Shown here: positions 56,113 through 64,000 of the stretch, in pieces
Layout: each line of letters opens with the position of its first letter
Numbering within the stretch: the first letter of the stretch is position 1
Assembly (NCBI GenBank): GCA_947685225.1
Contig: CANTUV010000024.1
Location: forward strand, 20,912,001 to 20,976,000
Reading direction: 5' to 3'
Source: Garcia nutans
Lineage: Eukaryota > Streptophyta > Magnoliopsida > Malpighiales > Euphorbiaceae
DNA length: 64,000 nucleotides
Notes under the pieces: generated by a model
Told to the model about the DNA's origin: nothing
Seen by the model: the letters and a program-made list of their open reading frames with translations, nothing else
Databases searched by the model: none
Translations under genes and position numbers: made by a program

Positions 56113-56951
56113 ATGGAGGATGAGTTCAAGCTAGTGGTGCAGCCACAACGGAGACTAAACCCTAAGATGAAAGGAGTAGTTAAAGCTGAAGTGATCAAGC
56201 TACTTGATGCTGGAATTATATATCCAATTTCAGATAGCTCTTGGGTGAGTTCGGTTCAAGTAGTACCAAAGAAAGGAGGGACAACGGTGATTCCTAACGA
56301 GAATAATGAGCTAATTCTAACAAGAACAATTACAATTTGGAGGGTTTGCATTGACTATCGAAAGTTGAATGATGCAACTAGGAAGGACCATTTTCCTTTG
56401 CCCTTCATTGATCAGATGTTGGAGAGATTATCCGGCCATGAGTATTACTGCTTTTTGGATGGACTTTCAGGCTACTTCAAAATTCTTATTGCCCCGGAAG
56501 ACCAAAAGAAAACTACATTAACTTGTCCATATGGGACATTCGAATATCGAAGGATGCCATTTGGATTATGCAATGCACCTGCAACTTTTCTAAGGTGCAT
56601 GGTGGCAATCTTCAATGAGCTCATTGAGGATATTATGGAGGTATTCATGGATGATTTCTCGGTTTATGGCAGCTCATTCAAAAGTTTTTGGAAAACCTTG
56701 AGAGGGTCTTGATAAGATATGAGGAAACAAACTTAGTACTTAATTGGGAAAAATGTCATTTCATGGTTCAAGAAGGAATCGTGTTGGGACATAAGATTTC
56801 AAGCAAGGGTATTGAGGTAGACCGGGCTAAGGTGGAAACCATTGAAAAAATGCCACCCCCCACATCAATCAAGGCTATCGAAGCTTTTTGGGACATGCAG
56901 GCTTCTATCGGAGGTTTATACGTGACTTTTCTAAGATATCTCATCCTCTAA
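56113..56951 (+). pseudogene. Element F reverse transcriptase
   Basis: Open for 199 codons: QRRLNPKMKGVVKAEVIKLLDAGIIYPISDSSWVS, VPKKGGTTVI, WRVCIDYRKLNDATRKDHFPLPFIDQMLERLSG, YCFLDGLSGYFKILIAPED, YRRMPFGLCNAPATFLRCM and the active site IMEVFMDDFSVYGSS. A frameshift near 56690 moves the frame to LERVLIRYEETNLVLNWEKCHFMVQEGIVLGHKISSKGIEVDRAK (to 56951). The RT core residues are intact. Closest match in the window is E. Confidence 0.88.
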
Positions 56952-57480
56952 CAAGACTCCTTGAGAAGGATGTTGATTTTGTGTTTGACGGAGAATGTTT
57001 AAGAGCTTTCACAACTCTTAAGTATAAATTGACCCATGCCCAATCATGGTAGCTCCAAATTGGAATTTACCATTCAAACTAATGTGTGATGTAAGTGATA
57101 TTACAGTGGGGGCAATTTTGGGTCAACGCAAAGTGAAGTATTTTCAGCCCATTTATTATGCAAGCAAGACGCTGAACGCAACCCAGGCCAATTATACAAC
57201 TACATAGAAAGAACTTCTAGCTGTGGTTTTTTCTTTTGACAAGTTTAGATCATATCTGATCTTGTCCGAAGTGACTGTATATATGGATCACTCAACTTTG
57301 AGGTATTCAATTGCCAAAACAGATGCAAAGCCTAGGCTAATTCGTTGGGTTTTGTAATTGAATGAGTTTGATTTGAAGATTCAAGATAAAAAAGGGAGCT
57401 AAAAATCTGGCAGCAAATCACCTTTTGCGCTTAGAGGACCTAACATTGGAGAAGTTCAAAGAAGGAAACATTGATGATTA
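56952..57480 (+). pseudogene. Element F RNase H
   Basis: Broken frames with MVAPNWNLPFKLMCDVSDITVGAILGQR (about 57044-57130), IYYASKTLNATQANYTT, stop, KELLAVVFSFDKFRSYL, YMDHSTLRY and AKPRLIRWVL. Acidic positions are partly kept (CDVS, MDHS). Stops near 57206 and 57355. Confidence 0.8.
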
Positions 57481-57897
57481 TTTCCCTGATGAGCAGCTTT
57501 AAGCCATGGTAAGTTTTACAACTTTTGATGTACCTTGGTTTGCAGATTTTACTAATTACTTGGCTGCTATGGAACTCCCTAAAGATATGACGTATCAAGA
57601 GAAAAAGAAATTATTTTCTAACTTGAAATACTACTTCTGGGAGGATCCTTTCTTATTTAGGTTATTAAGGACCACATGATCCGGCGTTACGTGGTATGGC
57701 CTGAAACGTTGAATATTTTTCATCATTGTCATGCTGGACCAGCTGGTGGTCATATGGAAGCTAATAGGACTACTCAAAAAGTGCCAGAATGAAGATTTTA
57801 TATTTTATTGGCCCACACTATTTAAGGATAGCTATGATTTTGTGAAATGTTGTGATCGTTATCAGAGAACTGGAAACATCTCCTCTCATGATGAGAT
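57481..57897 (+). pseudogene. Element F integrase N-terminal fragment
   Basis: FADFTNYLAAMELPKDMTYQEKKKLFSNLKYYFWEDPFLFRLL, then a damaged HHCC finger (HHCHAGPAGGHME across frames; FKDSYDFVKCCDRYQRTGNISSHDEM) corresponding to FKDAQDYCKHCDHCQRVGNIGRRNEM in E. The coding ends exactly at that Met; the catalytic core and C-terminus (about 300 codons in E) are absent and replaced by the segment at 57898. Confidence 0.82.
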
Positions 57898-58165
57898 GTG
57901 TGACGACCCTACCCCCGACCAGGTAGGCTGACCGGCCCGCTCTGGCTTACGGCCCGGCCTTTTCACCAGCTGGGCTCGGAGTCCGCAGGAGGCAATAGCG
58001 ATCACACAGTACTGGAAAGCCCTCGCGGCCCACCCAGCAGGAATTTGTTTATTTGGCTCCCTAAGGAGTCGCCTCCCTAGATCGAACACCTGACTTCTCC
58101 CTTAAGAGAGCCAGCGAGTGCAATCCAGTATCAATAAGGGCAAAGGCTTAAACTTTATTTAGGGG
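57898..58165 (-). repeat. GC-rich LTR-like fragment inserted in element F integrase
   Basis: It begins TGTGACGACCCTACCCCCGA and is far richer in GC than its surroundings. It combines CCGACCAGGTAGG and CCGCAGGAGGCAATAG, inverse matches to the tandem unit at 12414-12708, with GGCTTACGGCCCGGCC + TTTTCACC, the repeat of the B, I and A LTRs. It may be a rump of another Tekay-type LTR in minus orientation. On minus a tRNA-like B-box candidate (GGTGTTCGATC, about 58083-58093) is present. The right border is uncertain. Confidence 0.5.
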
Positions 58166-58440
58166 GGGGACTTGAGTGAATTGAAGGAGGTTTTATACCT
58201 CTAAGATTAAAGATGAATCAATTCCAAACATCCAACTAATACGACGTTAAAGAAGTGTTGTGTGGGAGGCAACCCACTATTTTATTTGTTTTGATATTTG
58301 TTTCTTTAATTTTCAAGTTTTTAGTTTGTTTTGTTATTTTTATTTATTTTTATTCTTCTATCATTGGTTGGTAGTGTGTTTGCCTTGAATTCATTTGAAT
58401 TTGTAGAGGAAATTTTCTTTCGAGGGGTAACTTGAGATTA
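58166..58440 (+). other. Element F spacer after pol
   Basis: Non-coding Athila sequence containing GTTAAAGAAGTGTTGTGTGG with GAGGCAACCC after it (58242-58271), equal to the post-pol TTAAAGAAGCG..GGGAGGCAACCC block in E (44552-44524 on minus). This places the break in F at the end of pol. Confidence 0.75.
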
Positions 58441-58443
58441 TTT

Positions 58444-58795
58444 GGGGACACGCCCGTATAAGTGGGAGTGTCATTAATTTTAAGAGATAGTAGCTAGGAC
58501 ATGACTAGTGATATGCCTGTGTCACTGGACTATCATTTAGATGGCATCAAAGTAGCTACAACATGCCCACTGACACGTCTGTGTCATTAATCATGTCGAT
58601 TTGGTTAAATTTGAGATTCATAGTAGCTATAACATGCCCAGTGGCACGCCCGTGTCATTGGCTGTGTTGATTTAAATGAGTCACAGTAGCTACAAAACAC
58701 CCACTGACACACCCATGTCAGTGAGCGTGTCATTTTGTTCAAGAAATAGTAGTTATGACATGCCCATAGACACGGCCATGTCAATGGGCGTGTCC
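58444..58795 (+). repeat. Diverged palindromic array between pol and third ORF of element F
   Basis: Five or six units of about 61-70 bp: TAGCTACAACATGCCCACTG, ACACGCCCGTGTCA-type palindrome, then GGCGTGTC. Unit starts are near 58490, 58552, 58622, 58687 and 58748. It lies at the same place as the array at 44110-44350 in E but has decayed (CG to TG/CA in many half-sites). Confidence 0.85.
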
Positions 58796-59617
58796 ATGAG
58801 TTTTTAAGTCGTGTTTTTGAATCGAGCATAATTTCCTCTCTCCTCTTCCCCTCTTTTTCAATTTTCTCTCATTTTTTTCACACTCACACTCGAAATCACA
58901 TACCCATTCATCCTAGAGGAGATTTCAACTCCCATTTCATGATTTGGAGGGGATTTACTCATTTTTTCTTTGATTTTCTCTCATTCTTCACGCTATTCAG
59001 GTACACACTCTTAACTTTTGAAATTTTACTTTATTTTTTTTGTGATTTCTTGCAATTTGGTTGGAGATTCTTTGAGATCTATTGATTGTTGGATTTGTTT
59101 TGTTTTTAGTCAGATTCTAGAGATTCTATTTTATTTTATTGTGGGTTTGTTTATTTGCCATAGCTAGTTTATAGAGATTTCAAAAATTTTTTACTATGGG
59201 ATTTCGCGTTTTATTTGAGTTTTATGGATATCTTATGATTTGATCATTGTGTTTTTGAAGATTCTATGGTTAGAATTGAGTTGCATTAATTGACACTCTA
59301 TTTTTGTTTGTTTATTCTTAATGAGTTGACATCCTATGTTTTATTGCATTGGACTATGGCAATATTGAATTGGGCCGATGATATTGAATTGGGATAATGC
59401 TTGTTATGGTGATTGACTATTGCATGGATTTTTTTTAAAAAAAGGTTGCCCTTATTGAGAATTGGTTCATTCCTCTCTCGTTGGTTTAGTGTCATTGCTT
59501 TTATTGTTTGATAATGCATTACTATTATTGGTTTTGTTGGGTTGGGCTATTGTGTTGCTCTTCTTAGCTTGTTTGGTGTACTCTGTTTTGAGGCTATTCT
59601 TGTTTGTTCTGCAGATC
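58796..59617 (+). promoter_or_regulatory. Promoter-like block and leader before element F third ORF
   Basis: After the array: GTGTCC, TTTTTAAGTCGTG, CATAATTTCC and a strong pyrimidine tract (TCTCTCCTCTTCCCCTC, 58840-58858), the same order as in E on minus. About 760 bp of T-rich leader follows without ORF until MGPHKQ at 59618. The promoter role is inferred. Confidence 0.4.
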
Positions 59618-60573
59618 ATGGGTCCTCACAAACAAATACCATCAAAATTACCAACTAAACGGGCTAGAGGTGAAGGTAGCTCAAGCCAACCTGCTGCCAA
59701 TCCCACCTCAAAATTCATGGCTGGTCACAAATGCCTTCGATTCTCAACTATAGAAGACTGAAGATGGTTTGAACTGTTAGGGAACAAGGACTGGTTGCCA
59801 CCTAGGGTTTTGGATTGGGGGGCCATGGAGCGAGCTATCATAATGACTGAGGTCTGAGAATTGATCAACCAGCTGGGATGGGAACATCTCTTCTCCATCA
59901 GTGAGCCTTCCTACAGAGAGTTAACCTTGGAGTTCTTCTACACTTTTCAATTTGATTGGGTGGTCAGCGATTTTACATGAGCATCAATGAACTTGGCGTA
60001 CATTTGGGTTTATTTACTATGGAGGAGGTGCAGACCGTAGAGTATCTTAACTCTGAGGTGGACTTTGCGGAGTGTGATGTCATTCCTCGAGCATGTTTGC
60101 ACCAAATGCTGCCAAGTATCAGCCGACGGTATCCAAGGCATCAAATTTTGAGTCCTTCTCCTATCGAGAAGTGCATAATCTATTGGTTCACACTATTGTG
60201 GCTCGACTTAGTAGTACGGGAGATATTGACCTGAGGGAGCTGTTCTTCTTGAACTGCATAGTTCATAAGATCCGGTGCAACGTAGCTCATACTATCACAC
60301 TTTTTTTATATGATCAATCCAAGAAAGGGGCACCAGGTAACTTGCAAGGTGGCATGTATGTTACGAGACTCGCTAGGAGCTTAGGGGTGCTGGATGGATG
60401 CCTCTCGATGACTTTGGATGGGGTCTCCAAACTGTTGGGCATGGATACTTTGAAATTATTGAACCGAGAGAAGGTGGCGCCAACCACTGATTCCAAGCCA
60501 ATTCCACCCACAAATTTTGAGCCAGTTCCTCCTGCTCCTACTTTCGACATACCTCTACCTTCACCGATAGACA
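59618..60573 (+). pseudogene. Element F third ORF (Athila downstream ORF), first part
   Basis: Start MGPHKQIPSKLPTKRARGEGSSS at 59618, a basic/Ser-rich N-terminus like that in E. A stop at 59759, then WFELLGNKDWLPPRVLDWG, SEPSYRELTLEFFYTFQFDW (motif shared with E), a frameshift near 59960, SINELGVHLGLFTMEEVQTVEYL, another frameshift near 60095, and an open frame SYREVHNLLVHTIVARLSSTGDIDLRELFFLNCIVHKIRCNVAH with a proline-rich tail (PPTNFEPVPPAPTFDIPLPSP). LFFLNC corresponds to LFFLDC in E. It is cut at 60573 by solo LTR J and continues at 63159. No membrane segment is apparent. Confidence 0.82.
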
Positions 60574-60852
60574 TGTAATATCCCTAAATGTACCCTAGAA
60601 GTATGGATATAATTGTGGTTTGATTTGAATTAGTGTATATATGTTTTTGCAAAGGAAATGATTTTGTTAATGGAATGTATATGTTGTTTATATGATAATA
60701 TATATAACATATATGTAAGTCAAAAGAGTGGTCAAGGGAAGAAGATATTTTTATTTGAGATTTGTGAAATGACTTAAAAAGAGCAAGTGTGTTAAGAAAA
60801 TCAAAACTATTGGTAGAAGGGTGTTTAGGTAATTGCTCTTGATGAAACATTT

Positions 60853-60867
60853 GGTGGAGATTTAAAG
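60853..60867 (+). promoter_or_regulatory. Candidate core promoter box in solo LTR J
   Basis: GGTGGAGATTTAAAG followed by TTTTCTTCATGTTTTCTTC. Identical box to G and H. Confidence 0.5.
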
Positions 60868-61394
60868 AGGAGTTGACTTTGTTTTCTTCATGTTTTCTTC
60901 TTTCTCCATTGTTGTTGGCCGGCTCCTCCATAGACAAAGGAAAGCAAGGGACAAAGAGAAGATCTTGATGTGTTAAGCTCAAATTGAGGGAAGATTTAAG
61001 TGATCAAGTGATGATTCAAGAAGTTTTATAACTTTGGTAAGTCCTCTTTTGAGATACTTGGTTATTTGAAGTTGTGTTATGAGTTTGATAGATTTTTAAG
61101 AGTGTGTTGGTTGATTTTGATATGTTAAGGGTGTTTGATTGTTTTGATCATGGATTTTAAGGATAAATTGAAGAAAAGAGTAAGTTGGTGGGATGAGATG
61201 ATGTTGAGTTGTGTCTAGGATTTTGACGATGTTTGTAATTTGTGTTTGATGTGTGAGTTGTGGTTTGTTTTGGTGTTGTTACAAGTTTAATATGGTTATT
61301 GGGTATGTTTTGTTAAGATTGTTTGAAGTGAATGTTGGTGGAAGAAGTGTTTTGTTGGATGTTTGGTTGTTTTGGCCGGATTTTTGATTTTTAG

Positions 61395-61680
61395 CCTGAC
61401 ACGCCCATGAGCACGTCCAGGGTTCTTAGGTGTGTCAATTGTTCTGTGTGGCAGTAGGTTTGACACGGCCAGTAACACGCCCGTGTTATTGAGCGTGTTA
61501 TAGCTATTGTGAAATTGGAGAATTTACACGGCCAGGAGCACGTTCAGGTTGTTGGATGTGTTGATGTATTTGTGTGAGGCAGTATGTATTACATGCCCGT
61601 GGTCATGAGCGTGTAATAGCTTCTGTGTTGTGGAGTTAGGGCACCTCCAGGAACACGCCCGTGTGGTTGAGCATGTCATG
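61395..61680 (+). repeat. GC palindrome cluster in solo LTR J
   Basis: Units such as ACACGCCCATGAGCACGTCC, ACACGGCCAGTAACACGCCC + GTGTTATTGAGCGTG, ACACGGCCAGGAGCACG, ACATGCCCGTGGTCATGAGC and AACACGCCCGTGTGG. The pattern (ACACGCC..CACGCCCGTGT..GAGCGTGT) is closer to the array of its host F (58444-58795) than to G or H. Confidence 0.85.
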
Positions 61681-61763
61681 TGTAGAGATTGCCCTAGTTA
61701 ACTCTTAACTTGATTACTTCTTATGTATCCTTAAGAAAGTGTGTGTTATATTTGTTGGATTAG

Positions 61764-61851
61764 GTCTTGAAGAAGGTGATTTGTCATTGATTTAAGAAGC
61801 ATAAGAACCTTGGGAAAGGGAGTGTTTTGAGTTGTGTAATTTGCTTTTGAG
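61764..61851 (+). other. Exon-like block in solo LTR J
   Basis: 88 nt between ATTAG (ending 61763) and GTAAGTAC (from 61852). Same length as in G. Confidence 0.4.
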
Positions 61852-62230
61852 GTAAGTACACATCCTGTATCATTGCATTGTTGATTCTTGTGAAGAATGT
61901 ACTTTGCTATGCTTATATCAATGATGATATATATATATATTATATGAATGATATGATGATACAAATGATTGTACATTTGAAAGAGGAATTGCTAAGATGG
62001 GTGTTAAGCTATGCAATGATATGAGGCCATTGTGATTGGCTATGATAACTCAAATGTGATGTGAAGCCATTGTGTTTGGCTATGATGATTCAATTGACAG
62101 ATATAAGGCATGTTTGCCTAATTGATGATGAGAATTGAGAATGAAATAATAAATGAATTGTGTGGCTAATGTGTTATTCAATTTTTTAGAGTTTGTTGTT
62201 GGTGGCATGCCTAATGATAGTAACACTCTC

Positions 62231-62455
62231 TTGAAGTTAGGTTGGGCTTGATCCTTGAAGCCAAGTTGGGTAGAAGTTTAACATGTTTTACTCCCCTTGA
62301 AGCTTGGTTGGGTCTAGTCCTTGAAGCCTAATTGAGATGTTACAACCCTTGAAGCTAGGTTGGGTTGGTTCTTGAAGCCAAGTTGGGTAGAGACTTAGCA
62401 TGCTTTGTTCCCCTTGAAGCTTGGTTGAACCTAATCCTTGAAGCCTAGTTGGGTT
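62231..62455 (+). repeat. GAAGCC-TGGTTGGG duplicated cassette in solo LTR J
   Basis: Homologous to 10432-10672 in H: two copies of a roughly 115-120 bp unit with CCTTGAAGCTTGGTTGGG and CTTGAAGCCAAGTTGGGT segments. Confidence 0.8.
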
Positions 62456-62774
62456 TATGATAATGATAAATATGATGATTAAACCAAAACATTTACTCTG
62501 AAAATTGAATGGCATATTAGAGTGTTTTGGGCCCATGCTTGTCTTTGTATATAATGTGATTCTTGAATGGTAAAATCAATGGAACTATGAAGAGATAAAA
62601 TGAATATTGTTATGACATTGAATGTAGTATGATGTGGTAATGTGATGTGCTTATATGTGTGTGGTTTATGAAATATAAAGGTATGTTGTTAGCCTTCCAT
62701 CTATGATGTGGATTTGTTATTAAAATGTGTGACATTATATTGCACTAAAGCATAATACTAGCATACTTTGTACT

Positions 62775-62813
62775 ACTAAGCCGTTGGCTTAGTGCGATAG
62801 TGTTTGATCGCGC
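62775..62813 (+). other. Conserved double hairpin in solo LTR J
   Basis: Stem 1 ACTAAGCC (62775-62782) with GGCTTAGT (62786-62793), 3 nt loop, perfect 8 bp. Stem 2 GTGCGAT (62792-62798) with ATCGCGC (62807-62813), one G-T pair. Followed by AGGTGACAGAG. Confidence 0.7.
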
Positions 62814-63158
62814 AGGTGACAGAGTTGAACCTGAGAGTTCTTCAAGACCAAGTGAGAGTATACATTGAAGAGTTCATTTTGGGACTTAAAGATCATAGAA
62901 GAGCTGCCAATCATGTATATATTCTATGTTTTGTAAACTTTGATTTATAACATATTTGTAATACCTTTCGCTGTGAATTATTAAACATTTTATATATAGT
63001 GTCTTTTGGATTTCTTTTATTTGTTTGAGATTGGTTTCACTTGTTTACAAAGATATTTGTTGTGTCTTTTTAAACCGTGGCATTTTCTATATTCAGTATA
63101 TGTATATTACGATCGTTTAAGCATGCTTGATACGTATACAGGGTATAGAGGTGTTACA

Positions 63159-63488
63159 AGACATCCCTGGCCCATCCACCATTGCCGGACCTTCTTCCTC
63201 AGCTGGCCCGTCTTTTACTCCAGCCCTTACTTTTAGAGACTGGCATCATTCTGTGAATACTGAGTGGGATGATGACCGAAAACCAATGGAGTTTGAGCAT
63301 GAGATATGCATGATAGAAGGAAAGATTAGAAACATCGAGCTGAACCAGAATAATTTATTGACTCAGCAGGATCAGATCCAACGTTCCACACTACTCATCC
63401 TTTCAAGCGCAACTGGGTCATGAGATACTGAGGAGGCAATGGCTCGTGCAATCTATGCTCAAGTTCTAGAGGCATTAGGGATTTAGCC
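63159..63488 (+). pseudogene. Element F third ORF, second part
   Basis: Resumes the proline/serine-rich tail (GPSTIAGPSSSAGPSFTPALTF) interrupted by J, then RDWHHSVNTEWDDDRKPMEFEHEICMIEGKIRNIELNQNNLLTQQDQIQ, a predicted coiled-coil end comparable with the coiled coil at the end of E's third ORF. Stop at 63421, then AMARAIYAQVLEALGI in the same frame to 63487. Confidence 0.75.
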
Positions 63489-64000
63489 CTTCGCAGTCAC
63501 CACCACCACCGTACTAGCCTTCAGTGCCCCATGTTCATATTTCGTACAATGATGATAGCGATGATGCTAGTGCCAGCATTGATGATACCGGCACTAGTAA
63601 TGATTTCAGTGCAGAGCCCATGACCGACTAGCTCATTTTGTTTATTTATTTTATTTTCTTTTATGTTCCTTTTTATTTTCTTATGAATGATTGTACATTT
63701 TATTTTTAATATTTTCATATTTGTTTTTTTTAATATTATTTTTATCTATGTCTTTCAACCTTCACCATTCTATATGTCCATTTTTTTTGTCCTGTAGCTC
63801 CTTCGACATCGCAACACTTTTGGAACCCTATTCATATATGTCCATTCAGGACATGTTAGGGCAGTTTTCTCTCTTTTGTTCTTTTTATTATTTTACACAT
63901 ATTGGAGACAATGTGTGTCTTAAGTGTGAGGGAGGGGCATATTTTATAAATTGAGCTTTTATTTTCATTTTTGCAATTTGTTGCATTTGCCTCAATTAGT
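63489..64000 (+). other. Element F 3' untranslated region with Athila-type PPT
   Basis: T-rich non-coding sequence. GGAGACAATGTGTGTCTTAA followed by GTGTGAGGGAGGGG (63903-63936) matches the GGACAATGT..TTTTAAGTGTGGGG signature next to the PPT in E. Whether the 3' LTR starts just after 63936 cannot be decided; no clear TG start is seen before the window ends. Confidence 0.6.

Larger units (their letters stand above)
60574..63158 (+). mobile_element. Solo LTR J (Tekay-type family, 2585 bp)
   Basis: Begins TGTAATATCCCTAAATGTAC, ends GGTGTTACA at 63158, with perfect 5 bp duplication AGACA (60569-60573 and 63159-63163). Along it: core box 60853-60867, C/T patch, GTAAGT donor 61037, palindrome cluster 61395-61680, exon-like block 61764-61851, GAAGCC-TGGTTGGG cassette 62231-62455, double hairpin 62775-62813. 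No internal domain, so a solo LTR. Closest layout to H. Confidence 0.95.
53900..64000 (+). mobile_element. Element F: old Athila-like Gypsy element, 5' end lost to insertion D, whole extent
   Basis: Order on plus: gag remnant, protease, RT, RNase H, integrase N-terminus, replaced segment 57898-58165, palindromic array, third ORF (split by solo LTR J), 3' UTR with Athila-type PPT near 63916-63936. Every coding part is damaged. The 5' LTR, PBS and gag start are beyond insertion D, outside the window. The 3' LTR start cannot be placed confidently. Confidence 0.85.

Overview
This 64 kb window is plant nuclear DNA made almost entirely of LTR retrotransposons stacked inside one another. No host cellular gene is supported anywhere. 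The two lineages present (Ty3/Gypsy chromoviruses of Tekay type, and non-chromovirus Athila and Tat/Ogre types), the plant-type primer binding sites (tRNA-iMet and tRNA-Asp), the AT-rich base composition and the deep nesting point to a flowering plant, probably a eudicot, in heterochromatic or pericentromeric sequence. The species cannot be named from the sequence alone. Names A to J below are local labels.

Layout, from the outermost element inward. F is an old Athila-like element on + (53900 to the right edge). It is cut by D, a Tat/Ogre-like element on - (36418-39551 and 51724-53899). D is cut by E, a complete and young Athila element on - (39552-51718), and by A, a Tekay-type chromovirus on - (1-1403 and 29694-36417). 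A is cut in its integrase by B (1404-29693), which has about 3.2 kb LTRs and a 3.8 kb internal region with no coding capacity, so it looks like a large retrotransposon derivative (LARD) using A-type LTRs and leader. B's 3' LTR is cut by G (2323-13281, Tekay type, +), whose own 3' LTR holds solo LTR H (8605-11598, +). B's 5' LTR is cut by I (21259-28417, Tekay type, -). Solo LTR J (60574-63158, +) splits F's third ORF. Target-site duplications of 5 bp are visible for B, G, H, I, E and J, so the order of events is well supported.

Coding content. All gag-pol regions except parts of E are pseudogenes with stops, frameshifts and deletions. E keeps a full gag reading frame, a 415-codon integrase, protease/RT and RNase H, broken by a few lesions, plus the Athila downstream ORF with one nonsense codon.

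Signals of most interest are non-coding. Arrays of a GC-rich palindrome (core CACGGCCGTG) sit directly upstream of the TATA box in E's LTR, and again upstream of a similar promoter-like block before the third ORF in both Athila elements. The same palindrome recurs in Tekay-type LTRs. Tekay-type LTRs also share a double hairpin with compensatory base changes and an 86-100 nt exon-like block bounded by AG and GTAAGT. Positions and comparisons were made by eye; boundaries given as approximate are so marked.
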